From NCBI GenBank assembly GCA_947504045.1, contig CANNFY010000001.1:682001-746000 (forward strand): a stretch of DNA of 64,000 nt, written 5' to 3'. The position numbers and the translations under genes were made by a program. This DNA is from an uncultured Maribacter sp. Lineage in GTDB: Bacteria; Bacteroidota; Bacteroidia; Flavobacteriales; Flavobacteriaceae. Below the pieces are notes generated by a model that did not search any database, had not been told where the DNA came from, and saw nothing but the letters and a program-made list of their open reading frames with translations. Shown here piece by piece: positions 51,444 to 61,523 of this stretch. The stretch's first letter is position 1. Each line of letters opens with the position of its first letter.

Positions 51444-52658
51444 TTATAACAGCATATTACGTGCTCTTTCTACACCTGCAACTAAAGTATCTATCTCTTC
51501 TTTAGTATTATAAAAGCTAAAACTTGCTCTTACCGTACCTGGAATTTTAAAAAACTCCATAATAGGTTGTGCACAATGGTGCCCTGTACGAACTGCAATT
51601 CCGAGTTTATCTAGTATAGAACCAATATCATAAGGGTGTAAATTATCAATATTAAAAGAAATTACTGATGTTTTCTTTTTTGATGTTCCGTAAATTTTAA
51701 GTCCATTTATACTTAAAAGTTGCTCCGTTGCATATTCCAAAAGTTCTTCTTCATATGTAGCAATAGCTTTAAAACCAATGGTATTCATATAATCCAAAGC
51801 TGCTCCGAATGCAATACCTCCACAAATATTAGGTGTACCAGCTTCAAACTTATGTGGTAAATCTGCATAGGTAGTTTTCTCAAAAGTAACTTCTGCAATC
51901 ATTTCTCCACCACCTTGGTATGGTGGTAATTTTTTTAGCCATTCTTCTTTACCATATAGCATTCCTACTCCTGTTGGCCCACAAACCTTATGAGCAGAAA
52001 CGGTGTAAAAATCTACATCTAAAGCCTGCATATCTGCTTTTATATGTGGTGCCGCTTGTGCTCCATCTATTAAAACAGCTGCTCCTACTTTATGTGCTTC
52101 TTTTATTATAGTTTCAATAGGGTTTACTGTACCTAACGCGTTAGACACATGGTTGCAGAAAACCAATTTAGTTTTATCAGAAAGTAATTCTTGGTATTTT
52201 TCCATAACCAACTCTCCTTCCAAATTCATTGGAATAACCTTAAGAATAGCACCTGTACGCTCACAGAGCATTTGCCAAGGCACAATATTAGAATGGTGTT
52301 CTAAAGCAGATACTATAATCTCATCTCCAGCAGACAGTAATGCACCAAAACCATTGGCTACCATATTAATACTATGCGTGGTTCCTGAAGTAAAAACTAC
52401 CTCGTGCGACTTTGCTATATTAAAATGTTTTTGAATGGTAATACGCGCTTGCTCATACTTATCTGTTGCTTCTTGTGATAATGCATGTACACCACGATGA
52501 ATATTAGCATTATACGAACTATAATACTCCACAATAACATCTATTACCTGTTGTGGTGTTTGGGATGTAGCTGCATTATCAAAATACACTAATGGTTTTC
52601 CGTTAACCTCTCGATTAAGAATGGGAAAGTCTTTGCGAATTGTAGTAACATCTATCAT
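51444..52658 (-). CDS. sufS: Cysteine desulfurase SufS
   Basis: PLP enzyme that takes sulfur from cysteine for Fe-S assembly. The PLP lysine is K224 in SAHKVCGPTG and the active cysteine C362 in RTGHHCAQP (numbering from the ATG at 52658). The C-terminal segment lacks the extra tail of NifS. I use ATG 52658 (MIDVTTIRKDFPIL) rather than the TTG at 52679, which lies inside the promoter. Its own -7 element lies right upstream, so it need not depend only on sufA promoter read-through. Confidence 0.96.
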   Translation of the reverse strand: MIDVTTIRKDFPILNREVNGKPLVYFDNAATSQTPQQVIDVIVEYYSSYNANIHRGVHALSQEATDKYEQARITIQKHFNIAKSHEVVFTSGTTHSINMVANGFGALLSAGDEIIVSALEHHSNIVPWQMLCERTGAILKVIPMNLEGELVMEKYQELLSDKTKLVFCNHVSNALGTVNPIETIIKEAHKVGAAVLIDGAQAAPHIKADMQALDVDFYTVSAHKVCGPTGVGMLYGKEEWLKKLPPYQGGGEMIAEVTFEKTTYADLPHKFEAGTPNICGGIAFGAALDYMNTIGFKAIATYEEELLEYATEQLLSINGLKIYGTSKKKTSVISFNIDNLHPYDIGSILDKLGIAVRTGHHCAQPIMEFFKIPGTVRASFSFYNTKEEIDTLVAGVERARNMLL

Positions 52659-52676
52659 AATACTTCTGCTAAGTTG

Positions 52677-52684
52677 CAAAGATA
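52677..52684 (-). promoter_or_regulatory. Promoter -7 element for sufS (TATCTTTG)
   Basis: On the minus strand TATCTTTG matches TAnnTTTG and lies 18 nt before the sufS ATG. An internal promoter in the SUF cluster is likely. Confidence 0.48.
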
Positions 52685-52724
52685 ACTACTAGTACATAAA
52701 GATTAATATAATCTATTATAAACA

Positions 52725-53372
52725 TTAGAAAATGGCATAGGATGCTGAAAATTGGAAAACGGAATTGTATGCTTTAGTATGGTCTTCAATAAATGAATTT
52801 TGGTATAAATTTTTAAAACCTCTATAATATCGCACTCCAACAACTATTTCTTCTGTAAGATTATAGCTTACACCCAAGGTAGCGCCATAATCTAACTCTA
52901 TATCTCCAGAAACTTCATGTTTCTCATTTTCGTTGAGTCCTGTACTTTTTATAACACTATTCAATAAAAAGCCTAGTTGTGGCCCAAAATTTAAACTAAA
53001 ATTATCTAGTAAATTCCATTTTACACTTAACGGAATCTGTAAATAATTGTTTTTATAAACAGATTTAAACGAGGCATCTTCATATATAACAGAGTCAAAT
53101 CCATAGTATTCGTAATCTCTTAAATCTCCTTTATATACTTGTCCAATAGATGCATATAATATTTCTGGTTTAAAGGAAAATTTAGAATTAATATCTATTT
53201 CAGCATAAACACCAGCATGAAACGATATTCTTGAACTATAATCAAAATAAGTACTCGTATAATCTACATTAGAAAGATTAATCCCTCCTATAACTCCAAA
53301 TTTTACATCTTGAGCAGAAAGTGAAAAGCCTATTAAAAAAATAGAAACGGTTAAAAAGTAAAGTTTTTTCAT
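52725..53372 (-). CDS. Outer-membrane beta-barrel protein inserted in the SUF cluster
   Basis: A 215-residue protein with a signal peptide (MKKLYFLTVSIFLIGFSLSA) and the PF13568-type porin-family pattern: GVIGGINLSNVDY, PEILYASIGQVYKGD, and the terminal FQFSASYAIF. I use the ATG at 53372 rather than the longer frame at 53408. It carries its own TAAATTTG -7 element (53406-53413). It sits between sufD and sufS, an unexpected place for an outer-membrane protein. Confidence 0.85.
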   Translation of the reverse strand: MKKLYFLTVSIFLIGFSLSAQDVKFGVIGGINLSNVDYTSTYFDYSSRISFHAGVYAEIDINSKFSFKPEILYASIGQVYKGDLRDYEYYGFDSVIYEDASFKSVYKNNYLQIPLSVKWNLLDNFSLNFGPQLGFLLNSVIKSTGLNENEKHEVSGDIELDYGATLGVSYNLTEEIVVGVRYYRGFKNLYQNSFIEDHTKAYNSVFQFSASYAIF

Positions 53373-53405
53373 AAAATTGGTTACTCTTGGTTTGGTATTG
53401 TACCT

Positions 53406-53413
53406 CAAATTTA
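53406..53413 (-). promoter_or_regulatory. Promoter -7 element for the barrel gene (TAAATTTG)
   Basis: Minus-strand TAAATTTG, a TAnnTTTG match, about 34 nt before the ATG at 53372. Confidence 0.42.
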
Positions 53414-53475
53414 TGCAAAAAAGAAAACGGCATCATATAGATACCGTTAGTAATTTTATTTTTTAGAATAAGTCT

Positions 53476-54792
53476 TTATAAATCAAACCCTAAACTAACT
53501 CCTAATTTATTTGCTATCAATGCATTAATTCTAGATTTAAGTTCTGGAATACGTACACTTTCTAATACATTATTAGCAAAAGCATACATTAACAAAGCTC
53601 TTGCTTCTTTTATTGGAATACCTCTAGATTGTAAATAGAATAATGCATCTTCATCTAACTGACCAATGGTACAACCATGTGAACATTTTACATCATCAGC
53701 AAAAATTTCTAATTGTGGTTTTGTATTTATGGTTGCCTTATCACTTATAAGAATATTGTTGTTTTGCTGAAAAGCATTTGTCTTTTGAGCAATTTTATCT
53801 ACAATAATTTTACCATTAAATACTCCTGTAGAGCTCTCGCCATATATACCTTTATAATCTTGATGACTTTCACAATTAGGCTCTATATGGTGTACTAATG
53901 TATGGTGATCTACGTGCTGCTTTTCTCCTAAAATAGTAACTCCTTTCATAATAGAGTCTATATATTCTCCATTCTGATAAAAGTTAAGATTATTTCGTGT
54001 TAATTTACCTCCAAAAGAGAACGTATGTACCTTAACTACACTCTTATTTTTTTGGTCTATATATGTATTATCAATTAATGATGCATTTGCATTATCGTTT
54101 TGTAACTTATATATATCTACAATTGCATTGTCTGCTGCAAAAACCTCAGTAACAGCATTGGTTAGTACATTATTGTCTGTTAAACTTTGGTGTCTTTCTA
54201 TAATTTGCACCTCAGCATTTTCTTCTACAACTACTAAATTTCTTGGTTGTAGTAGTAAAGAAGCTTCATTACCTGTAGAAAAATGTAATATCTCTATAGG
54301 TTTTTTTGGCATCTTATTTTTAGGAATGTAAATATATGCTCCTTCTTTACTAAATGCAGTGTTTAAGGTTGTTAAAGACTCGTCTTTAGATGCTACTTTA
54401 TTAAAATAAACATCTATTACCGGCTTATACATGTCTTTTGTTAGCGCTGCACTCATTAAACAAATATCTACACCATCGTGTGTTGTTTCGGATAAATAAG
54501 AGCTATAAACACCATCTACAAAAACAATTTTATAGGTGTCTATCTCATGTAAAAAGTACTGTTTTACATCTTTGTATTCTATCGTATTTTCAGTCTTTGG
54601 AAAAAGACTAAAATCTATTTTACGTAAATTATTTAAAGAAGTATATTTCCAGGCTTCTTCCTTTTTTGTTGGAAAACCTTTAGCTTCAAAATTCTTAATA
54701 GCTTCGGTACGAATATCATGAACAGAATGTTCTACATCTACATTGTCTTCAAATGCTATAAAGGAAGAAACTAGTTTGTCTTTTAATTCCAT
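53476..54792 (-). CDS. sufD: Fe-S cluster assembly protein SufD
   Basis: Scaffold partner of SufB in the SufBC2D complex. The 438-residue protein has a predicted right-handed beta-helix core and a C-terminal helical part (SHGCTIGQLDEDALFYLQSRGI near 375-396), typical of SufD. It follows sufC by 52 nt in the order A-B-C-D. Confidence 0.94.
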   Translation of the reverse strand: MELKDKLVSSFIAFEDNVDVEHSVHDIRTEAIKNFEAKGFPTKKEEAWKYTSLNNLRKIDFSLFPKTENTIEYKDVKQYFLHEIDTYKIVFVDGVYSSYLSETTHDGVDICLMSAALTKDMYKPVIDVYFNKVASKDESLTTLNTAFSKEGAYIYIPKNKMPKKPIEILHFSTGNEASLLLQPRNLVVVEENAEVQIIERHQSLTDNNVLTNAVTEVFAADNAIVDIYKLQNDNANASLIDNTYIDQKNKSVVKVHTFSFGGKLTRNNLNFYQNGEYIDSIMKGVTILGEKQHVDHHTLVHHIEPNCESHQDYKGIYGESSTGVFNGKIIVDKIAQKTNAFQQNNNILISDKATINTKPQLEIFADDVKCSHGCTIGQLDEDALFYLQSRGIPIKEARALLMYAFANNVLESVRIPELKSRINALIANKLGVSLGFDL

Positions 54793-54844
54793 TTTTTAAG
54801 TTTTAAGTAATTGGTATTAAGTAATTAGTACTTTATACTAATTA

Positions 54845-55597
54845 TTAAACTGCAGCCTCTTGTTTAAGCCAATCGTATCCTTTTTCTTCTAACTCTAACG
54901 CTAGTTCTTTACCTCCAGATTTTACAATTTTACCATTATGTAAAACATGTACAAAATCTGGTACTATATAATCTAATAAACGTTGGTAGTGTGTAATTAC
55001 TAAAACCGCATTGTCTTTACTCTTAAGTTTATTAACACCGTTAGCAACAATACGCAAAGCATCAATATCTAAACCAGAATCGGTTTCATCAAGTATAGCA
55101 AGTTTAGGTTCTAACATTGCCATTTGAAAAATTTCGTTTCTTTTTTTCTCCCCACCAGAAAAACCTTCGTTTAAAGAACGAGATAAAAATTTACGGTCTA
55201 TTTCTAAAAGTTCTGACTTTTCTCTAATTAACTTCAACATGTCTTTTGCTGGCATTTCTTCAAGTCCTTTTGCTTTTCTAGACTCGTTAATTGCAGTTTT
55301 CATGAAGTTAGTTACAGAAACTCCTGGAATTTCTACTGGATATTGAAAAGATAAAAACACTCCTTTGTGTGCTCTTTCTTCTGGTGAAATATCTTCTAAA
55401 TCTTCTCCATCTAATTCTACAGAACCATCGGTAACTTCAAAATTCTCTTTTCCAGCGATTACAGATGCCAAGGTACTTTTTCCGGAACCATTAGGGCCCA
55501 TTATAGCATGAACCTCACCTGCTTTCATCTCCAAATTAATTCCTTTTAAAATTTCCTTGTCCTCTACTTGTGCATGTAGATTATTAATTTTTAACAT
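54845..55597 (-). CDS. sufC: Fe-S assembly ATPase SufC
   Basis: ABC-type ATPase of the SufBC2D scaffold. Walker A is GPNGSGKSTL (about 34-43), the signature SGGEKKRNEI (about 147-156) is of the SufC form, and Walker B is LAILDETDSGLD. The 250-residue length is normal. It lies 68 nt after sufB. Confidence 0.97.
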   Translation of the reverse strand: MLKINNLHAQVEDKEILKGINLEMKAGEVHAIMGPNGSGKSTLASVIAGKENFEVTDGSVELDGEDLEDISPEERAHKGVFLSFQYPVEIPGVSVTNFMKTAINESRKAKGLEEMPAKDMLKLIREKSELLEIDRKFLSRSLNEGFSGGEKKRNEIFQMAMLEPKLAILDETDSGLDIDALRIVANGVNKLKSKDNAVLVITHYQRLLDYIVPDFVHVLHNGKIVKSGGKELALELEEKGYDWLKQEAAV

Positions 55598-55665
55598 TGT
55601 CTTCTACTTTAAATATTCTGGTGCCTTAGGCCTTTTTTATTTTTTTGTATATAATCTTATTTTGA

Positions 55666-57111
55666 TTATCCTACAGATCCTTCTAAACTAATTTCTAATA
55701 ATTTTTGTGCTTCTACAGCAAATTCCATTGGTAACTTATTAAGAACCTCTTTGCTAAAACCATTTACAATAAGTGCAATTGCTTTTTCGGTATCTATTCC
55801 TCTTTGGTTACAATAGAAAATTTGGTCTTCTCCAATTTTACTTGTTGTAGCTTCGTGTTCTATTTGTGCCGTTTTATTTTTTGCTTCTATGTAAGGAAAA
55901 GTATGAGCTCCACATTCATTACCCATTAATAAAGAATCACACTGCGAAAAATTTCTTGCATTTAAAGCTCTTGAACCAACTTGTACTAAACCACGATAGC
56001 TGTTTTGAGATTTTCCTGCAGAAATACCTTTAGAAATAATGGTGCTTTTTGTATTTTTTCCAAGGTGAATCATTTTTGTACCTGTATCTGCTTGTTGGTA
56101 ATTATTAGTAACAGCAATAGAATAAAACTCTCCAATAGAGTTATCTCCTTTTAAGATACAAGAAGGATATTTCCAAGTTACTGCAGAACCTGTTTCTACT
56201 TGTGTCCAAGATACTTTTGCATTTTTTTCGCAAATAGCTCTTTTGGTTACAAAGTTATAAACCCCACCTTTACCTTCGGCATTACCAGGAAACCAGTTTT
56301 GTACCGTTGAGTATTTTATTTCGGCATCGTCTAAAGCTATAAGCTCTACAACTGCTGCGTGTAGTTGGTTTTCGTCTCTAGATGGTGCTGTACAACCTTC
56401 TAAATAACTTACGTAACTACTTTCATCGGCAATTACTAATGTTCTTTCGAATTGTCCTGTTCCTCCTTCATTTATTCTAAAATACGTAGATAACTCCATT
56501 GGACATTTTACGCCTTTAGGAATATAACAGAAAGAACCGTCTGTAAATACTGCAGAGTTTAAGGCTGCATAAAAATTATCTGTTTTAGGAACTACGGTTC
56601 CCATATATTTTTTAACTAATTCTGGGTGTTCTTGTATAGCTTCAGAAATTGGCATAAAAATAATACCCTTTTCTGCAAGTGTCTTTTTAAATGTAGTTGC
56701 TACAGAAACAGAATCTACTACGATATCTACCGCTACATTTTGTAATTTTTTTTGCTCATCTACAGAAATGCCTAATTTTCTATACATTTCTAAAAGCTCT
56801 GGGTCTACATCGTCTAAAGTTTTGTTAGGGTCTGCTTTTTTAGGGGCAGAATAATAACTTATTGCCTGAAAATCTGGTTTTTCGTAATTTACATTTGCCC
56901 ATTCTGGCTCTTCCATACTTTCCCAAATACGAAAAGCTTCTAATCGCCAATCGGTCATCCATTGTGGTTCGTTTTTCTTTTTAGAAATAGCACGAACTAT
57001 ATCTTCATTAAGACCTTTTGGAAAAGTATCCGACTCTATATCTGTATAGAAACCATACTCATATTCTTTGGTTTCTAATTCTTTTTTTAATTCCTCTTCT
57101 GTATATGCCAT
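55666..57111 (-). CDS. sufB: Fe-S cluster assembly protein SufB
   Basis: Core scaffold of the SUF system. The 481-residue protein has the [20 protein letters not shown] block, [20 protein letters not shown]-like region, and the conserved cysteine ([19 protein letters not shown]). I use the ATG at 57111 (MAYTEEELK); the frame opens at a TTG three codons earlier. It follows sufA by 44 nt. Confidence 0.97.
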   Translation of the reverse strand: MAYTEEELKKELETKEYEYGFYTDIESDTFPKGLNEDIVRAISKKKNEPQWMTDWRLEAFRIWESMEEPEWANVNYEKPDFQAISYYSAPKKADPNKTLDDVDPELLEMYRKLGISVDEQKKLQNVAVDIVVDSVSVATTFKKTLAEKGIIFMPISEAIQEHPELVKKYMGTVVPKTDNFYAALNSAVFTDGSFCYIPKGVKCPMELSTYFRINEGGTGQFERTLVIADESSYVSYLEGCTAPSRDENQLHAAVVELIALDDAEIKYSTVQNWFPGNAEGKGGVYNFVTKRAICEKNAKVSWTQVETGSAVTWKYPSCILKGDNSIGEFYSIAVTNNYQQADTGTKMIHLGKNTKSTIISKGISAGKSQNSYRGLVQVGSRALNARNFSQCDSLLMGNECGAHTFPYIEAKNKTAQIEHEATTSKIGEDQIFYCNQRGIDTEKAIALIVNGFSKEVLNKLPMEFAVEAQKLLEISLEGSVG

Positions 57112-57155
57112 CTTACTCAATTAATTAATTTGAAAATGTATTAATTATTTTCAAG

Positions 57156-57485
57156 TTATAATGAAAAACTTTCTCCACAACCACAAGTTCTTTGCGCATT
57201 GGGGTTATTAAATACAAATCCTTTACCATTTAGGCCTCCTGAATATTCTAGAGTAGTACCTACTAGGTATAAAAAGCTTTTTTTATCTACAACAATGCGA
57301 ACATCATTATCTTCAAAAACCTTATCGGTTTCACCAACTTTATTATCAAAATCTAGCTCATAAGATAATCCGCTACAACCGCCACTCTTTACGCCTACAC
57401 GCACATAGTCTTTAGTAGCATCAAAACCTCCTTCAGCCATTAAACCAACAACTCTTTTTTTTGCTGTCTCAGATACTTTAATCAT
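57156..57485 (-). CDS. sufA: A-type Fe-S carrier (SufA/IscA family)
   Basis: A 109-residue A-type carrier with the three cysteine ligands: GGCSGLSYE and the terminal CGCGESF. It is the first gene of the SUF series on the minus strand and carries a -7 element upstream. The family name SufA is chosen for the operon context; the sequence alone cannot separate SufA, IscA and ErpA. Confidence 0.92.
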   Translation of the reverse strand: MIKVSETAKKRVVGLMAEGGFDATKDYVRVGVKSGGCSGLSYELDFDNKVGETDKVFEDNDVRIVVDKKSFLYLVGTTLEYSGGLNGKGFVFNNPNAQRTCGCGESFSL

Positions 57486-57514
57486 AGTTAACTGGATTAA
57501 ATCTAAATAGTTTA

Positions 57515-57522
57515 CAAATATA
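57515..57522 (-). promoter_or_regulatory. Promoter -7 element for the SUF operon (TATATTTG)
   Basis: Minus-strand TATATTTG matches TAnnTTTG and ends about 30 nt before the sufA ATG. No obvious -33 TTG. Confidence 0.48.
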
Positions 57523-57615
57523 TGTTTAAGTAGGTTTTTATCCTAAAAACTTACATTAATAAAACATATACATGTATAAGTTATCTTTATTTTACACTTT
57601 TTAATAGCGTTATTC

Positions 57616-58956
57616 TTATTTTATTTTAATAATGGTTACATCTGTTTTTCCTTTATTTTCTAAATTAAGAAAATCTGCACTTAGTGTTTCTCCTACTAGA
57701 ATAATGCTTTTATCCTCATTTTCAACAACATCAAAACCAAAATCTATATGTAACCCTCCAAATGTTTTTTGCCATGTAATGTTACCTTGATTGTCTGTTT
57801 TTATAAGCCAAATATCATTTTCTCCTGCATTTAAACTTACATCGTAGTTAATACTTTTTGTGTTTCCTGCAATTATAAAACCACCATTACTATCTGTAAT
57901 TACTGCTTGTGCTGCATCAAAGCCAGCTCCGCCATATGTTTTTTGCCAAACTAATTCTCCAGCATCATTAACTTTTACCAACCAAACGTCTGATTCTCCT
58001 TTATTTAAAGATACGTCTCCATCAGTACTAAAAGTATTTCCTGTAATAACATAAGCATTGTCGTTAGTTTTAGATATATCATATGCTATTTCTATTCCAG
58101 AGCCTCCAAAAGAGTTTTGCCAAACAAGCTCCCCTGCTTTATCTATTTTTAGAACCCAAAAATCATAACTACCATTAGAGGCTGTAATATCAAAATCGTT
58201 ACTTTCTGAAAATCCTGCCATTACAAAGCCTCCATCATTTGCTTGTACTACTGCATGTGCTCTATCATTATTAGAACCTCCAAAATATCTACGCCATTCT
58301 ATATTACCTTGGGCATCTATTTTTGTACCCCAAAATTCTCCTACACCATGCCTGGTTAAAGAGGAACTTTTATCTGTATATCCATCTAATTTAGCTAATG
58401 TTATATCTAAAAAACCTACAAAAAAATAACCGCCATCTTCAGTTTGAAGAATATCATACGAATGGTCATGACCCGAAAAACCATAACTTTTTTCCCACTG
58501 TAAGTTTCCGTTTTCATCTAATTTTATAATCCAATTATCATGAAAACCTTCGTTATTAGAGCCATCTCCATCATCGCTCATTGCGTAACCAGTTATAATA
58601 AAACCTTGATCTAAAGTTTGTTTTACACTTTGCCCTCTATCATCTTTACTACCACCAAAAGTTTTACTCCACTGTAACGCTCCTTCTGAATTTAGTTTTA
58701 TAAGCCAATAATCATTTACTTGAAGAGTTTTATGTATTAAGTCGCCATCTATGCTATTAGAATATCCAAGAACTGCATACCCTCCATCTGTTGTTTTTAT
58801 AATTGATTGCGCGGTTTCTTCTCCGGATCCTCCGTAATTTTTAACCCAATCTATTTCGCCTAAAAAAGTAGTACTTTCTATTGATGGTGTAGTATCCTCA
58901 TTTTTAGAACAGGAAAATAAAAGAATACTTACTAAAAAATATATTAGATTTTTCAT
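57616..58956 (-). CDS. Lipoprotein with repeated GGS-x-x-D repeats
   Basis: A 446-residue lipoprotein: lipobox LFSCS (cysteine near residue 16), then seven or eight tandem repeats of about 50 residues, each with a pattern like W-x-K-x-F/Y-G-G-S-x-x-D-x-A...T-x-D-G-G-F/Y-x-x-x-G. The repeats probably form a beta-propeller. Function unknown; a surface binding role is possible. The start shares one base with the upstream lipoprotein stop (TAATG), so the two are translationally coupled. Confidence 0.83.
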   Translation of the reverse strand: MKNLIYFLVSILLFSCSKNEDTTPSIESTTFLGEIDWVKNYGGSGEETAQSIIKTTDGGYAVLGYSNSIDGDLIHKTLQVNDYWLIKLNSEGALQWSKTFGGSKDDRGQSVKQTLDQGFIITGYAMSDDGDGSNNEGFHDNWIIKLDENGNLQWEKSYGFSGHDHSYDILQTEDGGYFFVGFLDITLAKLDGYTDKSSSLTRHGVGEFWGTKIDAQGNIEWRRYFGGSNNDRAHAVVQANDGGFVMAGFSESNDFDITASNGSYDFWVLKIDKAGELVWQNSFGGSGIEIAYDISKTNDNAYVITGNTFSTDGDVSLNKGESDVWLVKVNDAGELVWQKTYGGAGFDAAQAVITDSNGGFIIAGNTKSINYDVSLNAGENDIWLIKTDNQGNITWQKTFGGLHIDFGFDVVENEDKSIILVGETLSADFLNLENKGKTDVTIIKIK

Positions 58957-60176
58957 TAGCTAGATTTTTCTATAACAAATAAGCCACTATTAATATCTCC
59001 GATTATTATTTTTCCACTTTCAAAATAAGGATATACACTCCATACGCCATTAAAATCGGCATTGTCGTGCGAAGGAAAAGTATCAAAAAAACCTTCTTCG
59101 GTAATGTTTTTAGTTTCTATGCCAGATATATCTATAACTCGTATTCCTGCTGTATAATTAGCCAAGAAAAAAGAATTGCCCTTTACATATCCGTTATGAT
59201 CTATAGCACTTGTTTCTCCTAAATAAGTATGAAAAAGTTCAGGATTATCTAAATCTGTAAAATCAAAAATTAAAGTTCTAGAGCTAAATCCTAGGTTGGC
59301 TTCATCTAACTCATCTCCTAATAAAAAATATTGCTGTTCTTCGGTAAACCAACCTTGATGTGTATATTGAATATTTGGATAAAAGACCGTTGCAATTTCT
59401 ACCGGATTTAATTTATCCGTTACATCTGCAATTACCACTTGATCTTCGTTAGCTCCTATAAAAATTTCTCTGCCAAAATAATCTGCATCTGGCCCTATAT
59501 ATGTAACCACCTGAGCATCATGAGTATACCCATTATCAGCATACCCTCCAACTGCAGTTGGATTTGTTGGATCCTGAATGTTTATAAAATGTGCGCCTCC
59601 TAAAAAAGCATCTCCACGGGCTGTACCAACTACATATGCGAAACCAGTTTCTTGGTTAATTACAATATTATGAGCATTACCAAAACCTGTATAATGGGCA
59701 TCTGCACTAAAAGTTTCTGGTGCATTTGTAACCTCTCTTAATTTTGTTAAATCAAAAACTTGCATACCATGATTACTAGCTTCTGAAACTATAAAAGCAA
59801 AATTCTGATATACTTTAATATCTCTCCAAGAGCTTGCACTTGTTGCTGTTGGTAATTTTCCTAAATATAAAATGTTTTCCGTATCTGTAATGTCTACAAA
59901 GGCTGTACCATTGTCTAAACCCAAAATAGCATACTCTTTATTTGTTGTGGTATCTGTCCAGCCCCAAATATCATTTCCTGCAGCTGCATTAAAAACGGAC
60001 AATGGTAATTTTGCTAATAAATCGTAGCCATTGCATGGGTAAATATCTGCAAAACCATTTTCGCAAGGAGAAAAATTTAATTGATTATCTGCAACTTCTT
60101 GGCTATCAATACTATTGTCGCTAGAACAAGACAAAGTAATTAAAGATACTACTAGAGCAATAAATAATTTTTTCAT
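58956..60176 (-). CDS. Choice-of-anchor B / LVIVD-repeat lipoprotein
   Basis: A 406-residue lipoprotein: MKKLFIALVVSLITLSCSS contains the lipobox LSCS. The body has blocks such as LGLDNGTAFVDITD, YVVGTARGDAFLGGAHFINI, YTHQGWFTEEQQYFLLGDE and IDHNGYVKGNSFFLANYTAG, as in the choice-of-anchor B family with LVIVD-like propeller repeats. I use the ATG at 60176 because it begins the lipoprotein signal; the frame is open further upstream to 60281. The following gene overlaps by one base. Confidence 0.85.
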   Translation of the reverse strand: MKKLFIALVVSLITLSCSSDNSIDSQEVADNQLNFSPCENGFADIYPCNGYDLLAKLPLSVFNAAAGNDIWGWTDTTTNKEYAILGLDNGTAFVDITDTENILYLGKLPTATSASSWRDIKVYQNFAFIVSEASNHGMQVFDLTKLREVTNAPETFSADAHYTGFGNAHNIVINQETGFAYVVGTARGDAFLGGAHFINIQDPTNPTAVGGYADNGYTHDAQVVTYIGPDADYFGREIFIGANEDQVVIADVTDKLNPVEIATVFYPNIQYTHQGWFTEEQQYFLLGDELDEANLGFSSRTLIFDFTDLDNPELFHTYLGETSAIDHNGYVKGNSFFLANYTAGIRVIDISGIETKNITEEGFFDTFPSHDNADFNGVWSVYPYFESGKIIIGDINSGLFVIEKSS

Positions 60177-60238
60177 ATGTAAAAATATAATCTTTTCGCT
60201 TTTACTAGTAAAGATATGCTTATAATTGATAGGATTAG

Positions 60239-60246
60239 TATTTTTG
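60239..60246 (+). promoter_or_regulatory. Promoter -7 element immediately before thiL (TATTTTTG)
   Basis: TATTTTTG ends 4 nt before the thiL ATG, so transcription would start at or next to the start codon. That implies a leaderless or nearly leaderless mRNA. Confidence 0.4.
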
Positions 60247-60250
60247 CAGT

Positions 60251-61300
60251 ATGTTAGAAAACAAGAATCAAGAAAAAACATCTTTAGAAAGTTTAGGAGA
60301 ATTTGGACTTATAGACCATTTAACAAAAAACTTTAAGATAACACATAGCTCTACTATTAAAGGTATTGGTGATGATGCTGCTGTTTTAGATTTTAAAAAC
60401 AAGAAAGTGGTTGTTTCTACAGATTTATTAATAGAAAATGTACATTTTGACCTTAGCTATATGCCTTTAAAACACTTAGGCTATAAATCTGTAATGGTAA
60501 ATTTATCGGATATATATGCCATGAATGCTAAAGCTACTCAGATTACCGTTTCTATTGCTGTTTCTAACAGGTTTCCATTAGAAGCTTTAGAAGAATTATA
60601 TGCTGGTATTGCAACTGCAGCCGAAAAGTACAAAGTAGATTTAGTTGGTGGAGACACTACCTCATCTACTAAAGGAATGCTTATTAGTATAACTGCTATT
60701 GGCCAAGCAAATGAGGAAGATATTGTATATAGAAGTGGTGCTAAACCAAAAGATTTGTTGGTTGTAACCGGAGATTTAGGTGGTGCTTATATGGGCTTAC
60801 AAGTTTTAGAAAGAGAAAAAGAAGTTTTTAAAGTAAATCCAAATAATCAACCAGATTTAGAACCTTATTCTTATATAGTTGAAAGACAACTAAAACCAGA
60901 AGCACGCAAAGATATTCCTGAATTATTAAAAAAATTAGATGTACACCCAACTTCTATGATAGACATTAGCGATGGTCTTTCGTCTGAAATTTTACATTTA
61001 TGTCAAAATAGCAAAGTAGGTATTAATTTATATGAAGATAAAATACCATTAGACCCAACGGTAATTTCTGCATGTGAAGAGTTTAATTTAGATGGTACTA
61101 CAGTTGCTTTAAGTGGCGGTGAAGATTATGAACTTTTGTTTACTATAGACCAAAAAGAATTCCCAAAAATTAAGGGCAATCCTAACTTTTCTGTTGTGGG
61201 GCATACGACAGAAGAGAATGAAGGTGCTTTCTTAATCTCCAGGAATAATTCTAAAATTCCGTTAACCGCTCAGGGTTGGAATTCGCTCGCCAAAGCATAG
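60251..61300 (+). CDS. thiL: Thiamine-monophosphate kinase
   Basis: Phosphorylates thiamine monophosphate to thiamine diphosphate. The 349-residue protein has the AIR-synthase-like fold motifs GIGDDAAVLDF, VGGDTTSSTKGMLISITAIG, and DISDGLSSEILHL. Length is normal. No TPP riboswitch fits between the promoter and ATG. It ends 1 nt before the convergent zinc-protein gene. Confidence 0.96.
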   Translation: MLENKNQEKTSLESLGEFGLIDHLTKNFKITHSSTIKGIGDDAAVLDFKNKKVVVSTDLLIENVHFDLSYMPLKHLGYKSVMVNLSDIYAMNAKATQITVSIAVSNRFPLEALEELYAGIATAAEKYKVDLVGGDTTSSTKGMLISITAIGQANEEDIVYRSGAKPKDLLVVTGDLGGAYMGLQVLEREKEVFKVNPNNQPDLEPYSYIVERQLKPEARKDIPELLKKLDVHPTSMIDISDGLSSEILHLCQNSKVGINLYEDKIPLDPTVISACEEFNLDGTTVALSGGEDYELLFTIDQKEFPKIKGNPNFSVVGHTTEENEGAFLISRNNSKIPLTAQGWNSLAKA

Positions 61301-61301
61301 A

Positions 61302-61523
61302 TTAAGCTACTTGCTTTGCAGCAGCTCTGTGTCTTTTTTGATAAATATTTTCTAGGGTATTATTTATTTCCTGTAATTCTGGAGTTAAGACAGATAAATT
61401 TCCGCTAACATCTGTTGTAACCTCTCTACCGCAATGAATGCATTTATATTCTTTAATGTGTGAAGTAACCTTCTTAGACACTGCATAGTGGTGTCCAAAA
61501 ATACTGCATATATATTTCTTCAT
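61302..61523 (-). CDS. Small zinc-ribbon-like protein (73 residues)
   Basis: A 73-residue basic protein with a C6, H11/H12 and C28-X2-C31 arrangement (CSIFGHHY ... KCIHCGREVT), suggesting a zinc-binding site. The C-terminus is helical and charged. I do not recognise a named family. Convergent with thiL (1 nt apart). A TTCATCGA motif lies about 170 nt upstream on its strand. Confidence 0.75.
   Translation of the reverse strand: MKKYICSIFGHHYAVSKKVTSHIKEYKCIHCGREVTTDVSGNLSVLTPELQEINNTLENIYQKRHRAAAKQVA

Noticed and set aside
60177-60250. TPP riboswitch ahead of thiL
   Set aside because: The spacer is only 74 nt, the -7 element adjoins the ATG and no THI-box sequence is visible.
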